A stretch of 64,000 bases of DNA from Xiheibacterium sp038325765 (GCA_038325765.1 JBBQJI010000002.1:191881-255880), one strand, 5' to 3'; shown: positions 28,096 to 36,959, counted from the first letter of the stretch. The notes: generated by a model not told the origin, from the letters alone. Numbers and translations: made by a program.

Positions 28096-28389
28096 TCAAC
28101 TGCGCGAGAACATCCGGCGCAGCGCCTCGAAGAAGCCGGGCTGTCCCGCGAGCTCCTCGAGTTCGCCGTCGTCGAGCCACACGCCGCCACAGGCGAAGCA
28201 CTTGTCGATGCGGACGCCGCGGAACGTGATCTCCTCGAGCTTCACGCCGCACTTGGGACAGTGCATGTAGTGGAGCTTGCGCAGGGCCGCGCGCTCGTCC
28301 GCGTCGAGCTCGGCGAAGCGACGCTGGTGCGCCTCGCGTCGCGCCTGCACCTCGTCCCAGCTCAGTTGGTCTTCGTCATCGCTCGCCAT
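28096..28389 (-). CDS. TFIIB-type zinc-finger protein
   Basis: Protein of 97 aa. A charged N-terminal helix is followed by a zf-TFIIB ribbon: CPKCGVKLEEI then CFACGGVWLDDGEL, two CxxC pairs binding one zinc. The family is small and its role unclear (possibly nucleic-acid or protein binding). It immediately follows the zinc-ribbon/TPR gene on the same strand; a TTG at 28407 would overlap that stop, whereas the ATG at 28389 lies 15 nt after it. The two are likely in one operon. Confidence 0.85.
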   Translation of the reverse strand: MASDDEDQLSWDEVQARREAHQRRFAELDADERAALRKLHYMHCPKCGVKLEEITFRGVRIDKCFACGGVWLDDGELEELAGQPGFFEALRRMFSRS

Positions 28390-28403
28390 CGTGTTCGCTC
28401 GCT

Positions 28404-30689
28404 TCAACCGCTGTCGGTGGCGTCTTGCGTGCCGGTGGCCGGGTTGGCGTCGACGTACGCGCGGGCTTGGGAGTGGGACGGATCCTGCTCGAGCAGGCGC
28501 CCGTAGAGCTTCACCGCCTTGGCCGTGCGACCGAGCTTGGCGGCGGCCCGTCCCGCGCCCTGCAGCGCGGACATCATCTGGGGCGAGCGCGCCAGGGCCC
28601 GTTCGTAGTGGGCGAGCGCGGGCCCGTAGGCGCCGAGCTCACTGTGGGCGTCGCCCATGCACAGCAGCGCGTCGAGATCAGTGGGGCGCCGCTCGAGGGC
28701 CTTGCGCAACAGCGCGACCGCCGCGTCGGCATGGCCGGCTTCGGCGCGGTTGCAGCCCCTGTCGATCAGGCGCTCGATCGACTCAGCCGGCGTTGCGGTC
28801 GGCCCCGGCGCGGCAGGCTCCGGCACGGCAGAATCGTTCGCGTCGGCGATCACGACCGCATCGCCGGTGCTGCCGTGATCGTCGGCACCGCCATCGTCGG
28901 CACCCCGGTCAGCGTCGGCACCGGGGCTGGGCTCGGCGGCCGTCGGCGGCACCGCCAGGGATCGGGCCAGCGCGCGGGCCACCGGCTGCCCCGGCGCCAC
29001 CGCGAGCACGCCGTCGATCACCGCCTTTGCCTCGTCGCGGGCACCTTCGCGGGTGTGGCCCAGCGCGAGGACCAGCTGCGCGAGCACGGATGGATTGCGG
29101 AGCGCGACGAGCTCCGCGCGCGTCTCCTGGGGCAGGCGCGCCGCCGCATCGCGCAGCAGCGGACCCACGGCGACCAGCAGGCGCATCTCGTCATCGAGCT
29201 CCGCGGAGAGCGCGACATCACGGCCCTGCACGGTGTGCAGCAGCGCGTCGGCGCGGCGAAACGCGCGCGCGGCCGCGACGTCGGTGCTCGCGTCGGGGGG
29301 CGCGGCACCCTCGAGCAACGAGCCCGCCCGCGCCGCGTCTTCCTGGGCCCAAAACCGCGCGTCGCTGCGCATCGCCGGCTCGACCGCGCCCCACAGCGCG
29401 TGGATCACCGCCCGCGTCGCGAGCACCTCGGCGGCCGCGAGCGCGAGCCGTGCGGTGTCACCACCGCCCTCCATGGCGACGTGCAGCGCCGCCTCGGCGC
29501 GGGCGAGCGCCTGCGGATCGGCGCCGACCAATGCGGCCGCGGCCTCCTCGAGCACCGCCGAGCGATCAGGCGCGGGCGCAGCGACGACCGGCGGCGCCGC
29601 GGCCGTGCCGAACACGCGATCCCGGATCTGCGGGATGCCGAACACCACCGCGCCGCCGGCGATGACGCCGACCACCGCCCACAGCCACGGCCGACCCTGC
29701 GCCCGAGGTTCGGCACGCCGCCCCCGTTGCCCGAGTTCCGCGGCCACCACGTCGACGCTCGCCGCAACCCGCACGTGCTCACGGGCGGCCTCGCGCCCCG
29801 CGACGACCGGCGCCGAGTCGGGGCGGCGCGTGCCGTGGACCACGGGCGCCGAGTCGGCTCGGCGCGTGGTCTCGACGGCGGGCGCCGCGATCGGACGCAC
29901 ATGGTGGGTCACGACGTCGAGCATCGACATCGGCCGCGAGCTCCGATCCTCGGCGACTGCGCCCGGCACCCCGCGGCTGCCGCCACTGGCCTGGGACGCC
30001 GCTGCCGGCGACGGTCGGGTCGGCGCGCGCGGCACGGCGACGGGTGCCGGCGTCGGCAGCGGTGCGGTGCTGGCCTGCGCATGGCGTTCGGACTGCGCTT
30101 CGCTGCGCCGTGGCGTGGCGGCGGCCGGCGCCGTGGCGCGGACACCCGAAGCCCCCGCGGCATCCTCGAGGGCGCGACCGAGCATCGACGAGTGTTCGCC
30201 GCTCGCCGACGCGGGCACCCCTGCGAGCGCGTCGTCGTCGGCCGCTTCGGCCGCGTGGGTGCCGAAGGCTGGCGGTGGCCCGAGCACATCGAGGGCCGAG
30301 TTCTCGCTTTGACCGCGCTCCTCGGCCTCGAGCACACCGGGGAGCCCGACGAAAACGGCGAACGCCTCGGCGAACTCCGGCATATCCCCGAGGCGCACGA
30401 AGTGGCGACCCGAGCGCGACACCTGATCGTCGGGGTGCAGCCGCCCCTCGAGGATCCACGCGTGCAAGGTGGCGAGGTCGGGGGCGGTGAACAGGAGATC
30501 GTCGAGGGTGCGGACCTGCCACGGTGGGTCGGAGACACCCTGGGGCGGCGCCACGCGGAAGATCTCGGAACATACGGAGCAACGCACGGTCGCGCCCTCC
30601 GGACCGACCTGGCGGTCGTCCAACGCGAACTCGGTCTGGCAACTCGCGCAGCGGACGATCAACGGCTCTGCTCGCCGCGAAGGTACCAT
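28404..30689 (-). CDS. MJ0042-type zinc-ribbon protein with TM segment and C-terminal TPRs
   Basis: Protein of 761 aa. An N-terminal MJ0042/zinin-like ribbon (VRCASCQTEFAL...VRCSVCSEIFRV) is followed by a GYF-like or DUF4339-like module (LHAWILEGRLHPDDQVSRSG). Then come a long Ala/Pro/Ser linker, one TM (LWAVVGVIAGGAVVFG, near residue 340) and a helical extracytoplasmic part ending in TPRs (AVALLRKALERRPTDLDALLCMG, split motif). The layout resembles AdventurousGliding/regulatory scaffolds of myxobacteria, without a proven role. A TTG at 30662 just before IVRCASC is an alternative start and is favoured by a TACCTT box; the ATG at 30689 is given as the longer form. Upstream lies the 14-bp array. 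Confidence 0.75.
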   Translation of the reverse strand: MVPSRRAEPLIVRCASCQTEFALDDRQVGPEGATVRCSVCSEIFRVAPPQGVSDPPWQVRTLDDLLFTAPDLATLHAWILEGRLHPDDQVSRSGRHFVRLGDMPEFAEAFAVFVGLPGVLEAEERGQSENSALDVLGPPPAFGTHAAEAADDDALAGVPASASGEHSSMLGRALEDAAGASGVRATAPAAATPRRSEAQSERHAQASTAPLPTPAPVAVPRAPTRPSPAAASQASGGSRGVPGAVAEDRSSRPMSMLDVVTHHVRPIAAPAVETTRRADSAPVVHGTRRPDSAPVVAGREAAREHVRVAASVDVVAAELGQRGRRAEPRAQGRPWLWAVVGVIAGGAVVFGIPQIRDRVFGTAAAPPVVAAPAPDRSAVLEEAAAALVGADPQALARAEAALHVAMEGGGDTARLALAAAEVLATRAVIHALWGAVEPAMRSDARFWAQEDAARAGSLLEGAAPPDASTDVAAARAFRRADALLHTVQGRDVALSAELDDEMRLLVAVGPLLRDAAARLPQETRAELVALRNPSVLAQLVLALGHTREGARDEAKAVIDGVLAVAPGQPVARALARSLAVPPTAAEPSPGADADRGADDGGADDHGSTGDAVVIADANDSAVPEPAAPGPTATPAESIERLIDRGCNRAEAGHADAAVALLRKALERRPTDLDALLCMGDAHSELGAYGPALAHYERALARSPQMMSALQGAGRAAAKLGRTAKAVKLYGRLLEQDPSHSQARAYVDANPATGTQDATDSG

Positions 30690-30730
30690 GGCGGCCACCA
30701 CCGGCGCCAAGTCGACGCAGCGCACCGAGC

Positions 30731-30981
30731 CCACCGTGGAGGCCCCACCGTGGAGGCCCCACCGTGGAGGCCCCACCGTGGACGGCCCACCGTGGACGGC
30801 CCACCGTGGAGGCCCCACCGTGGACGGCCCACCGTGGACGGCCCACCGTGGACGGCCCACCGTGGACGGCCCACCGTGGACGGCCCACCGTGACGGCCCA
30901 CCGTGGACGGCCCACCGTGGACGGCCCGCCGTGGACGGCCCACCGTGGACGGCCCACCGTGGACGGCCCACCGTGGACGGC
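30731..30981. repeat. Array of eighteen 14-bp tandem repeats
   Basis: The core CCACCGTGG is repeated every 14 bp from 30731. One unit (from 30885) is 13 bp and one (30926) has a base change in the core. Two versions exist: core+AGGCC (units 1, 2, 3 and 6) and core+ACGGC (the rest). The core is an odd palindrome, CCAC-C-GTGG. Because 14 is not a multiple of 3 and the array lies between two reverse-strand genes, it is not coding; it fills nearly all of the 300-bp gap. Confidence 0.9.
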
Positions 30982-30991
30982 CCGCGGCGCG

Positions 30992-31192
30992 TCAGGACCC
31001 GCCGAGAAGGCCCGCAGCACCGCCCGCGATGCTCACGATGACCGCCATCGCAAGCAACAGGCCGAACAGCTTCATCGGCATGGCGGGGGCGTGGACGGCC
31101 TCGAGGCCCGCCTCGGCCGCACAGTTCGGGCACGCGTGCGGCTCGGCTTGCGCCGCAAAGGCGGTATGGCACGCGCTGCAGCGGTACTCCAC
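30992..31192 (-). CDS. Small zinc-ribbon membrane protein
   Basis: Protein of 66 aa: EYRCSACHTAF and HACPNCAAE supply two CxxC pairs for a zinc ribbon, followed by one TM (LFGLLLAMAVIVSIAGGAAGLLG). It resembles small zinc-ribbon membrane proteins of unknown role. GTG at 31192 is preferred because TAGCCC lies 8 nt upstream; the open frame starts at 31222 and would add ten residues. It precedes the 14-bp array and the larger zinc-ribbon gene on the same strand, so both may be related functionally. Confidence 0.65.
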   Translation of the reverse strand: MEYRCSACHTAFAAQAEPHACPNCAAEAGLEAVHAPAMPMKLFGLLLAMAVIVSIAGGAAGLLGGS

Positions 31193-31206
31193 GGTGATGA
31201 GGGCTA
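31193..31206 (-). promoter_or_regulatory. -10-like TAGCCC before the small zinc-ribbon gene
   Basis: TAGCCC (reverse strand, 31206-31201) ends 8 nt before the GTG at 31192. Weak at the last position. Confidence 0.35.
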
Positions 31207-31349
31207 GCGCCGATGCGCGCATTCGTCAAGCGCGGTGGGCAGCCCACGTCGACCCCACGCCCGCGTGGCGCCCCGACGATCGCGCACCGCGGCGGTCGAG
31301 CCCACCTCCGCGCGCCACCCCACGCACACGATCGGTCGGACTTGCCGAG

Positions 31350-32002
31350 CAGGATCACGGGGCGACCCGCGCAGTGGTGCTGTTCCCGCTGGTCGGCGCC
31401 GACGGGAAGCTCACCGCCGTGGTCCACATGATCGACGCGCCCGGGGGTCGGCTTCGCCTCGCGATGGCCGTGGTGCCCCTACTCATCGCGGCCTTCGGCA
31501 TCGGGGCGTGGCGGCTGTCGCGGCAGCTCACCTCGCGCATCGGCACCCTCGAGGACGGCGTCGGCCGCATCGCCCGCGGCGAGCTCGGCCACCGGATCGC
31601 CGTGCCCGTGCGCGCCCACGACGAGACCGCCGAGCTCGCCACCGCCGTGAACGACATGGCCGTGCGCCTCGAGCGGTCGGTGGCCGGTCAGGGCACGCTG
31701 CTCGCCAACGTCTCGCACGAGCTCCGTACGCCGATCTCGCGGGTCGAGGTCCTGCTCGAGATCCTCCACGAGAGGCTCGAGCGCATCGGCGACGACCCCG
31801 ACGCCCTTCGCACCGCGACCTTGGGGCGCCTGCGCACCGGCGTCGCCGAGATGAGCGAGGACATCGCCTCGCCGAGATGGAGGCGCTCGTCGCCGATCTG
31901 CAGATCTCCGCCGCCCACGGCGGCACTCTGGTCGCCCAGTCGCGGCCCGACGGGCGCCCGGGCGCGTCGATGCGCGTGCGTCTGCCGCTGGCGGCGAGCT
32001 GA
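31350..32002 (+). pseudogene. Remnant of a HAMP/HisKA sensor histidine kinase
   Basis: Recognisable pieces in order: end of a periplasmic segment and one TM (LAMAVVPLLIAAFGIGAW), HAMP (SRIGTLEDGVGRIARGELGH), and the HisKA H-box SHELRTPISRVEVLLE. The frame then breaks at about 31866-31868: a one-base loss shifts EDIA into the next frame, where LAEMEALVADLQ continues. After that the ATPase N, G1 and G2 boxes are absent, and only the extreme C-terminus (AHGGTLVAQS...MRVRLPLA) remains before TGA at 32000. The N-terminal TM1 is also missing. Three lesions make this a pseudogene, not a frameshift error alone. Its stop touches the pyrE promoter box. Confidence 0.8.
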
Positions 32003-32016
32003 TACACTGCGCCCAC
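32003..32016 (+). promoter_or_regulatory. -10-like TACACT before pyrE
   Basis: TACACT at 32003-32008 ends 8 nt before the pyrE ATG. Same hexamer as at the response-regulator gene (3963). Confidence 0.6.
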
Positions 32017-32688
32017 ATGCTCGCCCATCAGGCCGCGTTCCTCGACCTGCTGCTGCGCTACGAGGTGGTCCGTTTCGGCGATTTCACGCTGAAGTCCGGT
32101 CGTCGCTCTCCGTACTTCGTCAACGCCGGCCAGCTCCGCACGGGCGCCGCGATCCACGGCCTCGGCGAGGCCTACGCCGCCCACGTGCGCCACGCCGGTC
32201 TGCGCTGTGATCTCGTGTTCGGCCCGTCGTACAAGGGCGTGCCGCTGGCGGTGTCGACCGCGATGGCTCTGGCGGAAGGCGGCACCGACACCGGCTACGC
32301 CTTCGACCGCAAGGAGGCCAAGGATCACGGCGAAGGCGGCCTGTTCGTCGGCACCACGCCGGCCGCCGGGATGCAGGTCGTCGTCGTCGACGACGTGATC
32401 ACTTCGGGCCAGTCGATCCGCGAGGCGGTCGAGCTGCTCCGCCGGTCCGCCGACGTGGTCGTCAGCGGGGTCGTCGTCGCCGTCGATCGCGAGGAGCGCG
32501 GTCGTGGCGATCGCACGACGCTCACCGAGCTGCAGGACGAGCTGGGCGTCGCGGTGCACCCGCTGCTGTCGATCCGCGAGGTCGTCGCGCACCTGCACGG
32601 TCGTACGATCGACGGTGCGGTGCTGGTGGACGATGCCCGCGCAGCGGCGATCCGCGAGCACCTCGCCGCCCACGGGGTGGCCGAGTGA
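32017..32688 (+). CDS. pyrE: Orotate phosphoribosyltransferase
   Basis: Protein of 223 aa converting orotate and PRPP to OMP in pyrimidine synthesis. FGDFTLKSGRRSPYFVNAG is the N-terminal signature; FGPSYKGVPLAV and YAFDRKEAKDHGEGG form the flexible catalytic loop; VVVVDDVITSGQSIREAV is the PRPP-binding motif. Length and motifs match dimeric OPRTases. No other pyr genes are adjacent. The stop overlaps the start of the lipoprotein gene by one base, so the two are probably co-transcribed. Confidence 0.96.
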   Translation: MLAHQAAFLDLLLRYEVVRFGDFTLKSGRRSPYFVNAGQLRTGAAIHGLGEAYAAHVRHAGLRCDLVFGPSYKGVPLAVSTAMALAEGGTDTGYAFDRKEAKDHGEGGLFVGTTPAAGMQVVVVDDVITSGQSIREAVELLRRSADVVVSGVVVAVDREERGRGDRTTLTELQDELGVAVHPLLSIREVVAHLHGRTIDGAVLVDDARAAAIREHLAAHGVAE

Positions 32689-33263
32689 TGCGAGGGCGCG
32701 GCTCCTATTTCGCCGGATTCAGCCACCGGCTGCGCTCGCTCGCGGCGGTGATCGCCGTCGGGCTCTTGGCCTGCGACGAGGACAACGGCCCGCTCGATCG
32801 GCCGACGCTCGCCGCCCTCGCCCGCGAGCGCGGCGACGCGTTCGGTGGCGCGCACACGGGCACCTGGCTCCTGACCCTCGACCGCACCGAGTGCACCTGC
32901 ACGGGCGAGGCTGCCGTGCTCGCGTGCCTGAGCAATCCCCCGACGACGCTGCGGCTCGTGGAGGGGGACGGTGTCGTCGCGGTCGGCCTCGCGTTCGCCG
33001 ACGTCATGAGCGGCGGCGTCGAGTTCACCGGACCCATCGATGAGGATGGCTCGTTCAGCGCCGCGCTCGTCAGCTCCATCGTCGCGGTGCAGGGGCAGCT
33101 GCGACTGCTCGCGCGCATCGATGCGGTCACGGACCTCGAGCCTGCAGGCGGTGGGCAGGCCACGATGGACGGCCGGCTGCGCGTGCGGATGGCGGGGGGC
33201 GTTGGCGAGATCGCGGTGGATTGTGGGAGCGAGTTCGAGATCGAGGGGCTGCGGCTGTTCTAG
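32688..33263 (+). CDS. Probable lipoprotein of unknown function
   Basis: Protein of 191 aa with signal and lipobox VGLLAC. The mature part is beta-rich with three further Cys (CTCTGE and CLSN) and no recognised domain. ATG at 32688 shares its A with the pyrE stop (a GTG at 32685 is an alternative). Its TAG forms a CTAG palindrome with the stop of the convergent gene, so the two genes overlap by 4 bp with no room for a terminator. Confidence 0.7.
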   Translation: MRGRGSYFAGFSHRLRSLAAVIAVGLLACDEDNGPLDRPTLAALARERGDAFGGAHTGTWLLTLDRTECTCTGEAAVLACLSNPPTTLRLVEGDGVVAVGLAFADVMSGGVEFTGPIDEDGSFSAALVSSIVAVQGQLRLLARIDAVTDLEPAGGGQATMDGRLRVRMAGGVGEIAVDCGSEFEIEGLRLF

Positions 33264-35119
33264 CGCGGGACAACCCTCGCCGCCGTGATGGTCCAGTCGC
33301 TCCTGGGCATCTCCACCCTCGTCGAGAACACCACGTGGCGGCCGTCGGCGGTGAAGTGTGGTTCTCGATCCGACAGCGCGTTGCGGGTCAGCAGACGCAT
33401 CCCGCCGGCCTCGATGTCGATGACCGCGATCTCGCCGTCGCCTGGCGCGTCGGGATCAACCTCGGTACCGTGGACCGTGCCCACCGCATGCTTGCCATCA
33501 CGTGACACGGCGAGGTCGCCGAGGTTGCCATCGGCGATCAGCGTCTTCGACGAGAAGCCGGCGGGGTCGAGCTGGTATACGGTGGGTCGACCCTCGGCCT
33601 CGAGCGGGGTCTGATCGGGGGCGAGCGGCGGCTCGGCGAGGAGTGCCGCCGGAGGCGCCGGAAGATCGACGCGCACCAGCAGGCCGCCGTAGCCGAGCAC
33701 GAGCAAGGACGAGCGCCCCGGCACCGCCGCGAGATCGCTCATCCCGTGCACACCGCCCGCCACCGAGGCCGGCACCACCACCACGCGCATGGGGTCGCGC
33801 ACGCTGAACACCGCGATCCAGCTCGAGTTGTCGACCTCGTAGCTGGCCAGCGCGGCGAGGTGATCGTCGTCGATCCAGACGAGGTGCGAGAGCGAGGTCG
33901 ACTCGAGCATGCCGAGTTGGAGCTCGGGCTCACCGGCGATCGACACCGACACGACGCCGAGGCCGTCGACGAAGCCGACACGCGCGAGCCGACCGCCGCG
34001 CCATGGCACCGCCGGGCCGTCGAGGCCGGGCCGCGCATGGGGCACGCTGGCGAGTTTGGTCCACGCGCACGCCCCGGGCTTCGTGTCGTCGAGGCCCCAC
34101 AGGGTCTCGCCACCGGCCAACGTGCTGAGCAGCGCGGTCGAACCGTCGACCGACCAGGTCAGGTCGCGCCAGTCACCGACCTCGACAGCGCCACCGGCGA
34201 ACGCAGCGCAGGGCACCCGGTCGGATGCCGCGGCCGTCGGGGCGCCGACGAGCAGCTGCTGCATGCTGCCGAGATCGAGATCGACCCGGATCGCGTCGCG
34301 GGTGACGAGCTCCAGCGTCCGACCCACGCTGAGCACGCTACCGTCGGCCAGCGGGCGCGCGGTCAGGCTCTCGAGCGTCACGCCGATCTGCGTGGGCGCT
34401 GGGTCGACACGCTCGCCCTCGGTGAGCGCCTTCCCGATGTCGTTCACGACCTTCTCGGCGAGGCGCTCGGCGTCGGGCACGAGCGCGAGCTTGCGCCGGC
34501 CCTCCTCGAGGGTGTCGCGGAGGTGGAGCTGATCGACGCCGAGTGACTCGGGCTCGAGCAGCGCCGCGAGCTGCTCTTGCTCGAAGAGCGCCTGCAGCAT
34601 CGACATCGAGCCGTCGCGCAGCACCTTGCTGGGCTCGGGATTGATGGTGAGCACGTGGGGAAACGCGAAGTCGCCGGCCGATACCGCGGCCCATTGGGCA
34701 TCGTCGGGGATCTCGGGCGCGCCGCCTTCGAATTCGAGACCGGAGAAATCCACGTCGGCGGGGGACTCGAACACCACGTAGCCCCAGCCGAACCTGTCGG
34801 CGAGCGCCATCACGGCGGGTACGCCATCGACGTCGAGATCGGGGACCTCCTCCTTGGCCTTGTCGACCCACGCCTGCAGCGTGCCCTCACCGGTCTCGAA
34901 GCCGGCGTCCCTGAGCGCGAACGACGAACCCGTCGTGCTCCCCCGGGTCACGACGAGGACCTTGCCCGCCTCCTCGGGGTTGCCCGTGCCGCCCTTGCGC
35001 AAGAAGGCCCACGTGGCCGCACCGAGCGCGCCGGCGACAAGCACACCGAGGACGACGATCTTCCCTCGACCGCTGCGTCGCAGCGTCTCGAGGTCCGTGC
35101 TCGAGCCGAACTCCGTCAT
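33260..35119 (-). CDS. Membrane-anchored protein with C-terminal beta-propeller-like region
   Basis: Protein of 619 aa. A cytoplasmic N-terminus (about 20 residues), one TM (IVVLGVLVAGALGAATWAF) and a large extracytoplasmic part. The second half has repeated beta motifs ending in TRNALSDREPHFTADGRHVVFSTR, a PD40/TolB-like blade, so a beta-propeller is likely. The first half is not recognised. CAGGG lies about 7 nt before the ATG, a ribosome-binding site. Function unknown; sensing or scaffold roles at the periplasmic face are possible. Confidence 0.7.
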   Translation of the reverse strand: MTEFGSSTDLETLRRSGRGKIVVLGVLVAGALGAATWAFLRKGGTGNPEEAGKVLVVTRGSTTGSSFALRDAGFETGEGTLQAWVDKAKEEVPDLDVDGVPAVMALADRFGWGYVVFESPADVDFSGLEFEGGAPEIPDDAQWAAVSAGDFAFPHVLTINPEPSKVLRDGSMSMLQALFEQEQLAALLEPESLGVDQLHLRDTLEEGRRKLALVPDAERLAEKVVNDIGKALTEGERVDPAPTQIGVTLESLTARPLADGSVLSVGRTLELVTRDAIRVDLDLGSMQQLLVGAPTAAASDRVPCAAFAGGAVEVGDWRDLTWSVDGSTALLSTLAGGETLWGLDDTKPGACAWTKLASVPHARPGLDGPAVPWRGGRLARVGFVDGLGVVSVSIAGEPELQLGMLESTSLSHLVWIDDDHLAALASYEVDNSSWIAVFSVRDPMRVVVVPASVAGGVHGMSDLAAVPGRSSLLVLGYGGLLVRVDLPAPPAALLAEPPLAPDQTPLEAEGRPTVYQLDPAGFSSKTLIADGNLGDLAVSRDGKHAVGTVHGTEVDPDAPGDGEIAVIDIEAGGMRLLTRNALSDREPHFTADGRHVVFSTRVEMPRSDWTITAARVVPR

Positions 35120-35175
35120 GCCCTGGACATTGACACAAGTTCTCATCGCGGCAGGCGCCCACTCGCCCACGCCCC

Positions 35176-35207
35176 AAAACGGCCGCGGCCCGACCGGATC
35201 GCGGCCG
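35176..35207 (-). terminator. Rho-independent terminator downstream of purQ
   Basis: On the reverse strand an 8-bp stem (CGGCCGCG/CGCGGCCG, 12-nt loop) is followed directly by TTTT. It lies about 80 nt past the purQ stop. One of the few hairpins here with a T-run. Confidence 0.7.
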
Positions 35208-35289
35208 CTTCGGGGCGGTGCGCGCCGCGGCGGCCGGCGCACGGTGGCCGGGCGATCGCGTGAGTCCGCCGGCGCATGGCTCGCTTCGG

Positions 35290-36186
35290 CTAGCCCGAGA
35301 CGCCGAGCACCGAGCGCACACCGCTCACGAGGATGCCGAGCCCGTCACCGGCCAGCGGCACCGAGCCGCGGGCGCGCCTTTGCGTGGAGTCGGGATGGTT
35401 CTGCGGATAGAGGTACGCCTCGGGATGCGGCATCACCCCGAACACCCGGCCGGTCACGTCGCACAGCGCCGCGGCGCCGCCGGGCGATCCGTTGGGATTG
35501 TCGGGCCACGCCTCGGTCGGCTCGCCGCCGGCGTCGACGTAGCGCAGCGGGACCAGGCCAGCGTCGATCACGCGGCGCTGCAGCGGAGCGTCGGCGAAGA
35601 CGATCTTGCCCTCGCCGTGTCGCGCCGGCGCCTCGAGGATCGCGCCGCTGCTGCCGCGGGTGAACGCGCACGGGCTGTCCTGTGCGATCTGCAGCCGCAC
35701 CCACGCGTCGCGGTAGCCGAGCCTGTCGTTGTCGACGAGCGACACCTGCTGCGGCGCGAGGCCGTCGCCCGCAGCGCGATCGAGGGCCGGCAGCAGCCCG
35801 AGCTTGGCGATCGTCTGGAATCCGTTGCACACGCCGAGCACATGGCCGCCATCGTCGACGAAGCGCGCGAGCGCGGCGGCCATCCGGAAGCGCATGCGGT
35901 TCGCGAGTACGCGCCCCGACGCGATGTGATCGCCGAACGAGAAGCCACCGACGAAGGCGAGGATGTGCACGCCGGCGAGGGCGGCGGCGCCGGCTTCGAG
36001 CAACGCCGCGGTGTGGACGATCTCGGCCCGGGCCCCGGCCATGCGAAAGCCCGCCGCGGTCTCGCCCTCGCAGTTGAGCCCGTAACCCGACATCACCAAC
36101 ACGCGGACATCCGCGGCGCCGGGCACAGCGGCCAGGGGAAAGCTCCACGCGCTGGGCGACGAGGAGATCTGCGCGGCTGCGGACAT
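35290..36186 (-). CDS. purQ: PurQ-like glutamine amidotransferase subunit of FGAM synthase
   Basis: Protein of 298 aa. Class I glutaminase releasing ammonia for formylglycinamidine ribonucleotide synthesis. VLVMSGYGLNCEGETAAGF is the start signature; the nucleophile Cys is in LGVCNGFQTI and the His-Glu pair in GVMPHPEAY. Longer than the 220-230 aa PurQ of Bacillus, matching the extended clade with long PurL. The ATG lies 5 nt after the upstream lipoprotein stop, so the two share an operon. The purL gene is 2.5 kb away on the same strand, separated by the FadL-like gene on the opposite strand. Confidence 0.9.
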   Translation of the reverse strand: MSAAAQISSSPSAWSFPLAAVPGAADVRVLVMSGYGLNCEGETAAGFRMAGARAEIVHTAALLEAGAAALAGVHILAFVGGFSFGDHIASGRVLANRMRFRMAAALARFVDDGGHVLGVCNGFQTIAKLGLLPALDRAAGDGLAPQQVSLVDNDRLGYRDAWVRLQIAQDSPCAFTRGSSGAILEAPARHGEGKIVFADAPLQRRVIDAGLVPLRYVDAGGEPTEAWPDNPNGSPGGAAALCDVTGRVFGVMPHPEAYLYPQNHPDSTQRRARGSVPLAGDGLGILVSGVRSVLGVSG

Positions 36187-36191
36187 CTCCG

Positions 36192-36959
36192 TCAGCCGCC
36201 GCTGCCACCCTCGGAGCTCGACCCCTCGCCGCCGCTCTCCTCGGCGCCACCCGCCGGACACACCGTGGGGATCGGATCGGCGGGCAGGGCGTCGAGGCCG
36301 GTGACGCGGACCGCCGCGAAGGTCGAGCCCAGGAGATCGAGCATCAGCGGCGCGGTCACCATGCCGGTGACGGTGCCGCAGAAGATGTCCTCGCCTTGGA
36401 TCGCGGCGCTGAGGTTCAAGGTCGCCACGATGTCACCACCGGTGATCGGATTGGCCGCGCCGGTGACCATCACCGGCTCTGCGATCGGCAGCTCGAAGCT
36501 GCCGGCCGCGGTGACGTCGACCGGACCGAGCTCGAGGAGGTCACCGACGGGCTGGCGCGGTGTCGTGGTCTCGCCCTGATCCAGGCTCAGCGGCTGCAGG
36601 TTCAAGCTCACCGTGCCGCCCTGGCCCACGGGCGTGAAGACCACCGTGGTGTAGAACTGCAGCGGCGTCGCCGGCTCGATGACCGCCGCGAGGGAGAGCA
36701 GGAACTCGCCGTTGATGTCGGCGAGCGCTCCCCCCTGGTCGAGCTTGATGTTCGCGGCGTCGTCCCGCTCTTCTTTGCTGTCGTCGAGGAAGGCGTCGTA
36801 CTTGCCCTGCGCATCCGGGCTGGGGCACCCGGCCAGCGGGCCCAGCAGGCCAAGACACGTGCCGATGGCGAGCAGCCGCGGAGCGCCGCGCTCGACGAGG
36901 ACACGTCGGACACGGGCGATCGCCGAAGCGGGGACGGGGTTCGTGGACAAAGGCTGCAT
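36192..36959 (-). CDS. Probable lipoprotein upstream of purQ
   Basis: Protein of 255 aa. A long basic N-terminus leads to a hydrophobic segment and the lipobox GPLAGCPS near residue 45. The mature part is beta-rich, with Gly/Asn-rich strands and one Cys pair late (FCGTV and VCPAG), ending in a Ser/Gly/Glu-rich tail. No domain recognised. ATG chosen from GAGGT upstream; an earlier in-frame start at 37016 is possible. Promoter region shared with the divergent FadL-like gene. Confidence 0.65.
   Translation of the reverse strand: MQPLSTNPVPASAIARVRRVLVERGAPRLLAIGTCLGLLGPLAGCPSPDAQGKYDAFLDDSKEERDDAANIKLDQGGALADINGEFLLSLAAVIEPATPLQFYTTVVFTPVGQGGTVSLNLQPLSLDQGETTTPRQPVGDLLELGPVDVTAAGSFELPIAEPVMVTGAANPITGGDIVATLNLSAAIQGEDIFCGTVTGMVTAPLMLDLLGSTFAAVRVTGLDALPADPIPTVCPAGGAEESGGEGSSSEGGSGG

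Noticed and set aside
30731..30981. CRISPR array
   Set aside because: Units are contiguous with no unique spacers, are too short (14 bp) and no cas gene is nearby.
30469..31207. Proline/tryptophan-rich frames through the 14-bp array
   Set aside because: The 14-bp unit shifts frame each copy, so the peptides are artefacts of a noncoding repeat.
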